24,124 nucleotides of DNA. It comes from a virus. The notes beneath the pieces were generated by a model. It made no database searches, had not been told where the DNA came from, and saw nothing but the letters and a program-made list of their open reading frames with translations. The position numbers and the translations under genes were made by a program. Positions within the stretch are counted from its first letter, which is position 1, and every line of letters starts with the position of its first letter. Of the stretch, positions 13,866-21,526 are shown one piece after another. The stretch spans positions 1 to 24,124 of IMG/VR virus record IMGVR_UViG_3300045733_000612. The stretch is one strand, 5' to 3'.

Positions 13866-14330
13866 TTACCACTGGCCTCCCATGAAGTTGCCGCCCGCTA
13901 CGGGGTTCTGCGCCGATGGCCCGCCTATCGAACCCTGCTGTTGAGACATGTTCCCAAGCCAATTGGGCTGCGCGCCGCCGCTTTGATTGATCCCAAATTC
14001 GCCACCGCCCTGGCCTGGCGCAGATAAACCGAACATTCCTAACATGTTTTGCACGTCGGGATGGCCAAAAAACTGCGCCCAAGGGTCGCTGGTGGAACCC
14101 GCCGCCGCTGAAAAGCCTTGCAAGGCGTTTTCCTGTGGTTGGGTTTGCGCCAGTTGCGGGTTAAACCCAAATTCTCCCCCACCCTGGCCCGACTGCTGTG
14201 TCAGTTGCGGAACCGCGCCATTCCCCGGTTGCACGACAGGCGCAAACTCGCCGCCGCCATGGAGACGCCCTTGCAGGGGGTTGGTTTGGCTAGAGGGGTA
14301 ACCGTTGGGAAATACAAGCGACTGTTCCAT
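13866..14330 (-). CDS. Gln/Gly-rich protein with GGGEF repeats
   Basis: The product is 154 residues, low in complexity and not recognised. It contains GGGEF three times (25-29, 50-54, 108-112), separated by Gln/Pro/Asn-rich linkers, and a single DPWAQF (82-87) next to GHPDVQNMLGMFG, the only segment that looks helical. It begins MEQSLVFPNG and ends GGNFMGGQW. The gene abuts the SleB-like gene with no gap (TAA then ATG). The intrinsically disordered character and position between ejection-type genes suggest a small internal virion protein or scaffold. The DPWAxF motif recurs in the neighbouring 628-residue protein. Confidence 0.78.
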   Translation of the reverse strand: MEQSLVFPNGYPSSQTNPLQGRLHGGGEFAPVVQPGNGAVPQLTQQSGQGGGEFGFNPQLAQTQPQENALQGFSAAAGSTSDPWAQFFGHPDVQNMLGMFGLSAPGQGGGEFGINQSGGAQPNWLGNMSQQQGSIGGPSAQNPVAGGNFMGGQW

Positions 14331-14333
14331 AAC

Positions 14334-16220
14334 TTATCGTCTTCCGCTCAGATAATTGACAAAGGGCAGCTCGTCTTGCATGACTGGTTGCTGTCCGCCG
14401 ATGGCGCTGACTTGGGGCGCAAGCCCACGGAGGGCATTTGAGAGTTCGCGCCTCGGGCCGTACGCGCCAGCCGCCATCGTGCGCAACGCGTTTTGCGCGG
14501 TCGTGTTGTATGCAAGATTGCTCGCGGCGATGCGCGGAACAGATGCAACGATCCCGCCGAGTGTTGTTTCCAGACGCCCTGGCGTGCCGCTGTCGGGAAT
14601 GGTTTTGACCATGGCCTGTTTGGCGTTTTCAATGTCTTCCTGAAGGTGGGCGGTCCCACGCGCGAAGCCACGCTTGCGCGCGGTTTGGTCCGTCGCCTTC
14701 AACGCAGTGTAAAGCTGGCTGGCGTTGAAAACGCCATCCCGCGCGCCCACCGAACCCGCCGCTTTTTCAATGGGAATGAGGATCGAATACCCGTGGTCGA
14801 TGTCGCGTAGCCGCTCCGACACATCAGGCGCGTTGCGTCTGTCCATCATGGCGAACAGCTCGTCTCGGACGTCGGCGAACGCGCGCCCAAGCCGCTTGTC
14901 GCTGGGGTTCGGGCTGCTCATATACTCGGTTGCGACCTGGCGCAACTCCGCTTCAGCGTCCTTGAAATTCCGCCCGCTCAGTTCACCCGTTTGCGGGTGT
15001 GACTTGCTGATGACGATGCGGTCAATTTCCGTGCCAAAGTCCTGGCGCAACGCGACGGGCACGCGCGTTTCCGCCATTTGAATTCCATGCGTCAACGGCG
15101 CGTCCACTTCGCCCGCAATCTGTGGCACAAGGCGATTGTACGCCGCGCCCAGCCGGTCGCCCATTTCCCTAATCATGGGTCGCCCAACCGGCGTATCGGG
15201 GGCGATGCTTTCGCCGATAGGCTCTAGCGCGGCATTGATGCGGTTCAAGTTGAACACTTCGCGCGACGTCTGTTGCGCCTGGCGGATGGGCGCGCCCGCG
15301 ATGGGGAACCCGGCCTCCACATCTTCTTTAGTCTTCATCAGGCGACCGAGCATGTTGCCGCCTTCGCCCACAAGGTGGGGGTCTTCCGACGCCACGGCTT
15401 CGCCGATTGTGGGTCGCTCACCTTGGGCAATGCGTCCAGCCATATGCTCGGACACCCACGGCGCGATGGTGTTGGCGACGCCGCGAACAGCGCCCTCAAC
15501 CACGGGCCCGGCGATAGCGCCGCCGATAGCGCCCGAAACAGCGCCCTGACCCATTGGCTTGTCTTCGCCCGCCGCCTCGATAGCGCCCAAAGGCGCGCCT
15601 ATGCCCGCGCCTGTCGCCGCCGCCCCACCGACCCAACCGGCGGCGGTTTGACGCAGCCGCCCAAGGGCGTTGCCAGCCATTCTCATGCCAGCGCCAACGA
15701 CTGGCGTTGCTTCCAGGTAGGGCGTTGCCGCCATTATGCCAGCAGCGCCGCCGGCGACGTTGCCGGCGAAACTGGCGTATGGATGCTCGCTTTTGTACTG
15801 TTCTTGACGCTCGCGTTCAGACATGGCCGTCTCGGCGACAGACGAGCCCGTGCGCAGGCTTTCCAGCGCGCCGATGGCCTTCGGTTCCCAACCGAACATT
15901 GCGCCGCCCACGACGCTGCGCACGGCTCCAGCGCCAGGCAGTTCCGGCTTGTTGGACTTCTCGTCAACCAGGGTTTGCCGTTCCTTGGCCGCGCCCGCAA
16001 GCTGGTCAGGCATAACCCATTCACCGCGCGGGCCCTCGTAGTGCTCCGGAGCGTCGCCGATGGCTTCGACGCGCTTGAACAGCCCTACCGCCTCTTTCGA
16101 TGGCGGCTCGGTTGCGGCGCTTGCGCTCTGCGCTTTGGGCGCGTCAGCGAAAGCCGCCCAAGGGTCGTGGGCTGCGGCTGGCAGCGCGTCGGCGAAAGCC
16201 GCCCAAGGATCGTCAGCCAT
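14334..16220 (-). CDS. Large internal virion/ejection protein
   Basis: The product is 628 residues. The start carries two exact copies of DPWAAFADA (4-12 and 19-27). A Gly/Ala-rich amphipathic region (about 130-260: GNVAGGAAGIMAATPYLEATPVVGAG, WVGGAAATGAGIGAPLG, GAIGGAIAGPVVEGAVRG) resembles the membrane-penetrating segments of podovirus DNA-ejection proteins. The remaining part (about 300-600) is predicted helical with charged coils. No transglycosylase motif is seen. ATG 16220 shares its base with the upstream stop (TAATG). It probably forms part of the channel that delivers DNA across the host envelope, with the two proteins encoded upstream. Confidence 0.75.
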   Translation of the reverse strand: MADDPWAAFADALPAAAHDPWAAFADAPKAQSASAATEPPSKEAVGLFKRVEAIGDAPEHYEGPRGEWVMPDQLAGAAKERQTLVDEKSNKPELPGAGAVRSVVGGAMFGWEPKAIGALESLRTGSSVAETAMSERERQEQYKSEHPYASFAGNVAGGAAGIMAATPYLEATPVVGAGMRMAGNALGRLRQTAAGWVGGAAATGAGIGAPLGAIEAAGEDKPMGQGAVSGAIGGAIAGPVVEGAVRGVANTIAPWVSEHMAGRIAQGERPTIGEAVASEDPHLVGEGGNMLGRLMKTKEDVEAGFPIAGAPIRQAQQTSREVFNLNRINAALEPIGESIAPDTPVGRPMIREMGDRLGAAYNRLVPQIAGEVDAPLTHGIQMAETRVPVALRQDFGTEIDRIVISKSHPQTGELSGRNFKDAEAELRQVATEYMSSPNPSDKRLGRAFADVRDELFAMMDRRNAPDVSERLRDIDHGYSILIPIEKAAGSVGARDGVFNASQLYTALKATDQTARKRGFARGTAHLQEDIENAKQAMVKTIPDSGTPGRLETTLGGIVASVPRIAASNLAYNTTAQNALRTMAAGAYGPRRELSNALRGLAPQVSAIGGQQPVMQDELPFVNYLSGRR

Positions 16221-17896
16221 TACGGGGCAACCTTTCTGCGACCGTCAGGCGTCACGAAAATGGTTCCAGATGGGAGTTTGGCCACGTCAGCCGGGTTACT
16301 CACGGTGACCGGGCCGCTGCTCACCCCAGCGCCTGGCGCGTTCGCCGCCGCCGCCGCTTCTGGCGTTCCTGGCGCGGGCGCCGCGCCCGCCGGTTGGATA
16401 CTGTTTTCGACCTTTCTTGTGCTCTCAGTCCGAGCATTGCGAATAACGTCACTTCTCTGAATTTGACCTACTTCAGGCGCTTTGATGATTTCGCCAACCA
16501 GCTTTTTGACGTTAAGCAAGATTTTCGTTGCAGCTTCGGCTGTTGGCGCGTGTTGGGCGTCAACAACCAACGCCTTTAAGTTGTTGCGTTCGCCTTCGGT
16601 TACAGCACCTTGACCTTGTGTGTACAATCTTTCAATTTCAGACTGCGCGCTTTCAAGCGCCCCTCTGATTTTTCCAAAAGTAACAGGCGTTGCAACATCT
16701 TTGGGGTACATCGAGCCGCGCCATTTCTGGAACTCCGGATTGCCATGCACAGCGCCCACAACGCTATCTGCGCCGGGTTCAGCCAAAGCCAGAAGACCCT
16801 CGTCTAAATGCCCAAGCGCAGCGCTGGCAATGGTGGCGCGAACATCGCCAATATTGGCTTGTTTTTTTCCGCCCTCTTTTGCCCGAGCCAAATCATATTG
16901 GTGATCAACGTCTTGTTGTAATTTCCTGGTATTAGCAGTAGTCCCTTCTACTGTTCCGGGTATCGCTTCGGTTGCGTTGCCGTTTTCGTCGGTTTTGTAT
17001 CCGGCGACGTGCATTCCTTGTTTTTGCTTTAGGCCGTAAGCTTCCATGGCGATACTACGCGCCATAGTCTTGCCGGGGTTCGCCTTTTCCCAATCTTCTT
17101 TAATCGCTGTAATTTCGCGCTCCGAACCCGTGGACTTCGTTTTATTTTCAGCGGTCGCTAATTCTTCTGGCGCAGCACTAGCGCCTGTTTTGAGGCTCGG
17201 GTCATCGGGCGAAAACGTCGCAGGGTTGGCTTGCATCGTTTTGGGGTTGAGCGACACCGTTCCCGGCGTCGCGCCCTCAACTCGGCGCACGCCGCCTTCG
17301 CCCGCGAATTTCATATCAGCGGCACGCTGGGCAATCAGCGAATTGTTGTATTCTTGAACCTTTCCAGCCACGCCCAAGGCTATTTTCGGCCCGGTTTTGA
17401 AGTCGCGAAAGCCCTCGATTTCAACCCGCTGGGCGGCTGTCGTGGCCTGCGACGCCAGAAGGCTGACTGTCTTGTCCCACACCTCCGGCGTCAGGTCGGT
17501 ATGCTCCGCCACACCGGCGAGTTTGGCTTGCGTGGCGTTGGTCTGTTGAAGTTGCGCCGTGGTCAGCTTCTGCGCCGCGTCCATGTAGCCGTTTTCCATA
17601 TGGAGTCTTGCGGCGCCCGCAACATCCCCCTTGGCAGCAAGTTGACCGGCTGTGGTGTTGATGCGAAGCTGTTTGATCACCTGCGCCTTATCGATCTTAC
17701 CGGCCTGGTTGTAAATGTCTTCAGCGCCTTGCAAATCCCGGTTGGCCACGGCCTGGCCAGCAGCCGCTTCGGTTGCTTGATCATCCTGGCCCTGGCGCAA
17801 CTTGGTCAGCGCCGACGCGTTGGTTATCGCGCTGGAGGCCTGCGCGCCGTAATCCATCTGGGTAGGGTTCGCGAGTAGGGAATTGATGTCCGCCAT
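16220..17896 (-). CDS. Internal virion/ejection protein
   Basis: The product is 558 residues and is highly helical. It begins MADINSLLANPTQMDYGAQASSAITNASAL, followed by Ala/Gln-rich helices (AGQAVANRDLQGAEDIYNQAG, VAGAARLHMENG). A Thr/Asn/Pro-rich middle follows, then a helical segment near residues 330-480. It ends with an Ala/Pro linker and ADVAKLPSGTIFVTPDGRR, a beta-hairpin tail common at the C-terminus of alphaproteobacterial phage virion proteins. The place directly after the 221-residue ejection protein and before the 628-residue protein matches the order of three injection proteins in P22-like podoviruses. No enzymatic motif is seen. Confidence 0.75.
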   Translation of the reverse strand: MADINSLLANPTQMDYGAQASSAITNASALTKLRQGQDDQATEAAAGQAVANRDLQGAEDIYNQAGKIDKAQVIKQLRINTTAGQLAAKGDVAGAARLHMENGYMDAAQKLTTAQLQQTNATQAKLAGVAEHTDLTPEVWDKTVSLLASQATTAAQRVEIEGFRDFKTGPKIALGVAGKVQEYNNSLIAQRAADMKFAGEGGVRRVEGATPGTVSLNPKTMQANPATFSPDDPSLKTGASAAPEELATAENKTKSTGSEREITAIKEDWEKANPGKTMARSIAMEAYGLKQKQGMHVAGYKTDENGNATEAIPGTVEGTTANTRKLQQDVDHQYDLARAKEGGKKQANIGDVRATIASAALGHLDEGLLALAEPGADSVVGAVHGNPEFQKWRGSMYPKDVATPVTFGKIRGALESAQSEIERLYTQGQGAVTEGERNNLKALVVDAQHAPTAEAATKILLNVKKLVGEIIKAPEVGQIQRSDVIRNARTESTRKVENSIQPAGAAPAPGTPEAAAAANAPGAGVSSGPVTVSNPADVAKLPSGTIFVTPDGRRKVAP

Positions 17897-17899
17897 GGT

Positions 17900-18565
17900 T
17901 TAAGCCGCCGCGTTCGCGCCGTTCCCCTTGTTCAGATAGTTTTGCATCATGGTGTAGTTCATGTAGTTGTTGGCCGCGCCTGACGCCGCGTTGCCCATGC
18001 CCATATATCCCGCGCCCGTAGCGTTGCCCGCCGCCTGTGTCGCCTGACCAGCGTTCGCCGCCGCCTGCGTGCCCGCGCCGGTCAGCGCGCCCGCCATGCC
18101 CGCCAGGACGCTGCCGCCCTGCAAACCCTGATTGGAAAGGTTGCTCAGATTGCTGAGGTTGGTTTGATAATCCTGGTTGTAGAGCGCGGCATTCTGGTTG
18201 TACAGGTCATTCAAGACGTTGCCGCTGACGCCAGTTCCAGCCTTGCCAGCCGCCGCCATCGTTGACGCGCCAGTGTTTTGGATCATCTGTTGAAGATATG
18301 GGCTGGACTGGTAAGCCTTCATCGCAGCAGCTTGGGCGTCAGGCCCATTGGCGCCGGTCAGGTCACCATACAAATTGTTCGCTGACGTTCCCTGACTGAT
18401 ATAAGGCTTTATGAGACCGCTGTTTTCCTCATAAATCTTCTTATTCTGGTTGTACATATCCATTTGCATCTGCGCGGACTGTTTAGCCGCGTCAGCAGAC
18501 GCTTGTGAACCAAAGTAAGAGCTGGCAGCCCCTGCAATTGCCGCCGCCGCCAAGATGATAGGCAT
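17900..18565 (-). CDS. DNA ejection/transfer protein
   Basis: The product is 221 residues. The N-terminus (MPIILAAAAIAGAASSYFGSQASADAAKQ) is the Ala/Gly-rich leader typical of phage injection proteins such as P22 gp7 and of many 'DNA transfer protein' entries. It is followed by helical Gln/Asn-rich stretches (QSAQMQMDMYNQNKKIYEENSG, LSNLSNLSNQGLQGG) and an Ala/Gly-rich tail. ATG 18565 shares its base with the GNAT-like gene's stop (TAATG). It should travel in the virion and enter the host envelope with DNA. It could also undergo N-terminal processing, as P22 gp7 does, but no cleavage site is certain. Confidence 0.78.
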   Translation of the reverse strand: MPIILAAAAIAGAASSYFGSQASADAAKQSAQMQMDMYNQNKKIYEENSGLIKPYISQGTSANNLYGDLTGANGPDAQAAAMKAYQSSPYLQQMIQNTGASTMAAAGKAGTGVSGNVLNDLYNQNAALYNQDYQTNLSNLSNLSNQGLQGGSVLAGMAGALTGAGTQAAANAGQATQAAGNATGAGYMGMGNAASGAANNYMNYTMMQNYLNKGNGANAAA

Positions 18566-18966
18566 TAAAGCGCCCTCCCGTAAATCGTATAAACCTTCTC
18601 ATAACCCGCTCTGACAACCAGCTTTTTAACGCGGTCGTCAGATGAATGGATCAGCATTTTGACAGCGCCGCGCTCTTTAGCTGCGCGTTCCGCCGCTCGT
18701 CTTAATTCCGTTCCGTATTTGCTCGCATACCAGTGGTGTTCGATACACACGCGCCCGTGAAGCGTCGGTTCAAAAGCGATGCGACCAACGAAAAACCCCA
18801 CGAGCGCGCCGTCATCCTCCGCAACCAGGGTGAATGATGTCTCGGACGCCAGATGCAGCGCCGCCTCGTCACTCCAGTGGGTTTCGTCAATGCTGTCATC
18901 GTTGGCGCAGAGCTTAAACAGCGCCGCAATCCCGTCAATGTCGTAATGCGTCGCCAAGCGTATCAT
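18565..18966 (-). CDS. GNAT-like acetyltransferase-fold protein
   Basis: The product is 133 residues. The start (MIRLATHYDIDGIAALFKL) and the beta4 strand with VAEDDGALVGFFVGRIAF (about 48-65) are typical of the GNAT fold. HHWYASKYGTELRRAAERAAKERGAVKMLIHSS (about 77-109) is the place where acetyl-CoA binds. The usual R/Q-x-x-G-x-G/A loop is weakly conserved here (ASKYGTEL), so activity may be lost. GNAT-like genes lie among internal virion genes in T7-group and other podoviruses. It lies between tail hub genes and ejection genes, with overlaps at both ends, so it is likely a virion assembly factor or a modifier of virion proteins. Confidence 0.75.
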   Translation of the reverse strand: MIRLATHYDIDGIAALFKLCANDDSIDETHWSDEAALHLASETSFTLVAEDDGALVGFFVGRIAFEPTLHGRVCIEHHWYASKYGTELRRAAERAAKERGAVKMLIHSSDDRVKKLVVRAGYEKVYTIYGRAL

Positions 18967-19391
18967 GACAGGTTCAGCCCTATGACATAACCACGAAAAT
19001 TCAGACCGCCGTCATTCGATGTCAGCAAAAAAGTGTCTTTCTTGCCAGACCCTGACGTTATCACGGGCGCGATCCCAGAAGGCCAGATCGTTGCGCCAGG
19101 CCAAGCCGTAATGTTGAACGCGCCGCCGTTCTCAACCTCCAACAACAGCCGCCCAAGGCTTCCGGCCGCAGGCCAGTTCACCAGGGCGAAACTGGTCACG
19201 GTCGCGCCCAAGGCCAGCTTAACGTCACCTCCAGCGCTCATGTCGATAGCCAGAGCCGCGCCAGCCGTCACGGTCTGCGTTCCATAGAAATTCAGGCCAA
19301 CCTGAACATCGTTGAAGAACCTGTCCCACAAAAGCGTCAGCATGCCTGTCGCCTGGTCAACAATGGATTTGCTCTGTGGTCTGAGGATCAT
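18963..19391 (-). CDS. Short tail-tip protein sharing fibre C-terminal domain
   Basis: The product is 142 residues from ATG 19391, which overlaps the gp10-like gene's stop (ATGA); a longer form would start inside that gene and is rejected. An N-terminal SIVDQATGMLTLLWDRFFND segment is of the sort seen at the start of small tail-fibre-associated proteins. The second half, from GSLGRLLLEVENGG to the end, matches the C-terminus of the fibre at 11884-12861, with the same NGGAFNIT and ITSGSGKKD motifs. The last two residues are Leu-Ser here against Met-Ser there. It likely folds as a trimeric beta domain that caps or decorates the tail near the hub. Confidence 0.75.
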   Translation of the reverse strand: MILRPQSKSIVDQATGMLTLLWDRFFNDVQVGLNFYGTQTVTAGAALAIDMSAGGDVKLALGATVTSFALVNWPAAGSLGRLLLEVENGGAFNITAWPGATIWPSGIAPVITSGSGKKDTFLLTSNDGGLNFRGYVIGLNLS

Positions 19392-20827
19392 CAGGTGTTC
19401 ACTTTCCGGCCGGTGATTGAGGCTTGGATGACGCCCCTCAAAACCGACGAAGACGCCTTGAAGCGCCATATACGCCCCTTGTTGGTCATCCTACCCCATC
19501 TGTTGGTACGAACATAGCGACTGACTTCGCCAGTTCCACCAAGGCGGATTGTGCGTTCGCCTTTGAAGCTGCGCCCACCGTCATCGCTGTAATCAATCAT
19601 CAATAGAGGATCGATATCAGAAGAAACACCTGACGACAACCCAACACCCGTGATGCAATCTACGTCGAGCTGATCAACAACGACGCCATCGGGAAAGCTG
19701 TTGCTGTTTGGGCACCACAACTCAACAGTAAATTCACGCCCGTCATCGTTGTTTTTCGTAGGGTCTAACTTGTAGAGAATACCATTTTCACCCGATGAAC
19801 AGATATAGTTTGCGTCAAATACTAAGGCGTCGTTAACAATCCAGTGGTCAAGACCACCTGTTTTGCGCTGAAACCAACGCTGCATGGAAATGTCATAAAT
19901 CCAAGTCCAACTCGTAGAACGGAGTTGATAACACTTGTGGCCCTCCCAGTTGATTATAGAGCCGATAATCGTCATGCGGTCAGCCGCGCTTAGCCCAGCT
20001 ATCGCCCGGTCAACGGTGTGCGTGCTGATGCGCTGCGCGTTGCCGTCAACGCCGTTGCGGACGACGCCGCTGTGGTCAACCCAGAAAATCCCGTGTTCGC
20101 TGTCGGCGATCGAGAATTTGGCCAGAAGGCCAAGGGGGAAATATTGCTGGACTGGAGCGAACGCGAAAGGCGTCGTGCCAGCGTTTTGCCACACCTCGGT
20201 GGATTTGGATTTGAAGATGTAGAGAAAGCCCACATGGGCCCATACGCGCACGATGGCGTCACTCGTGGACGCCGCGTAGGCGTACATAAGCGAGTTTATC
20301 CCACTCGCCTGATCAATGGGAGGCGTGTGGATGATTTTGCCAACGTCTGTGCCAAAGACGAAATAACCGCCTGTGTAGCAGACGCTGTTAGGGCTTGTCA
20401 GGTTGGCTTCGCTGACGCCCTGGTCCGTCACGACGCCGTTAATCAGCGTGTAATATTTGTTGCTGTCGTTGCATATGGCGATGGCTGGATTGGTCGGGTT
20501 CATGTTGCGCGCCATGGTCAGCCGCCCGGAACCGACCATGCCCGCTAAAACCGTGCTGACGCCGCTCGTGTTGAACTGGACGACAGCGCCGCCCAGAACC
20601 GCAATCAGCTGGCTGTCGTTCAGCAGAATCATCCCACGCTCTGCGCCGGTGAACGTTTCCTGTGACCAGCGCGTCAGGCCTGGCGCTGCGTACGTGACGA
20701 AGGCGGACTTGCCATCCTTGTCAGCGCCCTGCATTTCGGCATAGGCGTTCACTAGACGCGTGTTGGCTTCCTGGCCATCCTTGCCGATGGTGCTTTCCGT
20801 TGGCAACCGCAGGGGGAATTGCGCCAT
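19391..20827 (-). CDS. P22 gp10-like packaged DNA stabilisation/tail hub protein
   Basis: The product is 478 residues. It begins MAQFPLRLPTES and has the expected layout of the P22 gp10 family: NTRLVNAYAEMQ near residue 22, YAAPGLTRW near 46, a WD-like beta-propeller stretch with VCYTGGYFVFGTDVG and VWAHVGFLYIFKSKSTEVWQ, and the SEHGIFWVDHSGVVRNG region. The C-terminus contains SDDGGRSFKGERTIRLGGTG, followed by RYVRTNRWGR. gp10 joins the portal/gp4 ring to the tail needle and keeps packaged DNA in place. The length matches P22 gp10 (about 470). The preceding gp4-like gene is two bases away, in the P22 order. Confidence 0.87.
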   Translation of the reverse strand: MAQFPLRLPTESTIGKDGQEANTRLVNAYAEMQGADKDGKSAFVTYAAPGLTRWSQETFTGAERGMILLNDSQLIAVLGGAVVQFNTSGVSTVLAGMVGSGRLTMARNMNPTNPAIAICNDSNKYYTLINGVVTDQGVSEANLTSPNSVCYTGGYFVFGTDVGKIIHTPPIDQASGINSLMYAYAASTSDAIVRVWAHVGFLYIFKSKSTEVWQNAGTTPFAFAPVQQYFPLGLLAKFSIADSEHGIFWVDHSGVVRNGVDGNAQRISTHTVDRAIAGLSAADRMTIIGSIINWEGHKCYQLRSTSWTWIYDISMQRWFQRKTGGLDHWIVNDALVFDANYICSSGENGILYKLDPTKNNDDGREFTVELWCPNSNSFPDGVVVDQLDVDCITGVGLSSGVSSDIDPLLMIDYSDDGGRSFKGERTIRLGGTGEVSRYVRTNRWGRMTNKGRIWRFKASSSVLRGVIQASITGRKVNT

Positions 20828-20829
20828 GA

Positions 20830-21519
20830 TTAAGCCCTCGGTCTATAGGCTGGCATAAAGCTTACGAAGTCCGGGCGGTCAAACGCCTTGGCCGCGCGCA
20901 ACAGCAGCGCCGCTTCCTTCTCAATCCGCCCAGCACTTTCGCCCTCGGAACCGTAAGCGGCCAAGAGCCGCGCCGCAAGGTTCATGCCAACTGTGTCAAG
21001 CCACTCGGTTGGGATGTCAACGTCGTCATCAAGCGTTTGACAGACTTGAAAACGTCTCTGATAACTGTATCTGATGGTTTCAGTCGTTACAACTTGAGGA
21101 ACTGGCCAGACGAAAAGCACTTGATACGTTGATTGTGGATTGAAATACCACTGTGTTGGAACGCCCGCAGAGCTTTTATTCGGAAGCGTTTCATATTGTG
21201 TGCGCGACATTTTGACCATGGGCAAATCGTGGCCGTCTGCGTAGCGATATCTCACTTCTTTGATGCGCAACGGGTTGTCGACCGTGAGGGAATAGTCGCC
21301 CTGGCCAGCGACAAGCGCCGTACTTCCATCCCCCGTACGCCACAGGTGAGGTCCTTTGACTTCCCAACCCTTGACCATGACATTTAGCTTACGTAGGATT
21401 GGCGCAAGCTCGGTGATGTCGGTTTCCTGGCCAATCGGAACAGCGTTCAACTCGCCAAGGGCGAATTCAATCACCTCGCGCGCCGTCATGGTCAAAGTCG
21501 ATACGCCCGAAGTGGTCAT
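20830..21519 (-). CDS. P22 gp4-like tail accessory factor/head-tail adaptor
   Basis: The product is 229 residues. A helical N-terminus (TAREVIEFALGELNAVPIGQE) leads to LAPILRKLNVMVKGWEVKG and VAGQGDYSLTV, then a beta-rich centre with YETLPNKSSAGVPTQWYFNP and YQVLFVWPVPQ. It ends with helices (EWLDTVGMNLAARLLAAYG) and PAYRPRA. This is the recognisable shape of P22 gp4/T7 gp11-type tubular proteins, where gp4 binds the portal and closes the head. It is larger than P22 gp4 (166), as is common in other phages. The muramidase activity of P22 gp4 cannot be inferred here. The stop is two bases from the gp10-like start. Confidence 0.83.
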   Translation of the reverse strand: MTTSGVSTLTMTAREVIEFALGELNAVPIGQETDITELAPILRKLNVMVKGWEVKGPHLWRTGDGSTALVAGQGDYSLTVDNPLRIKEVRYRYADGHDLPMVKMSRTQYETLPNKSSAGVPTQWYFNPQSTYQVLFVWPVPQVVTTETIRYSYQRRFQVCQTLDDDVDIPTEWLDTVGMNLAARLLAAYGSEGESAGRIEKEAALLLRAAKAFDRPDFVSFMPAYRPRA

Positions 21520-21526
21520 TTCACCC

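Noticed and set aside
13866-14330. GGDEF-type cyclase because of GGGEF
   Set aside because: The pentamer occurs three times in a 154-residue disordered protein without the rest of the GGDEF fold.
15273-16460. A 395-codon open frame on the + strand
   Set aside because: It lies wholly opposite the 628- and 558-residue ejection genes, has Arg/His/Ala-heavy composition typical of the antisense of GC-rich genes, and has no ribosome site or recognised motif.
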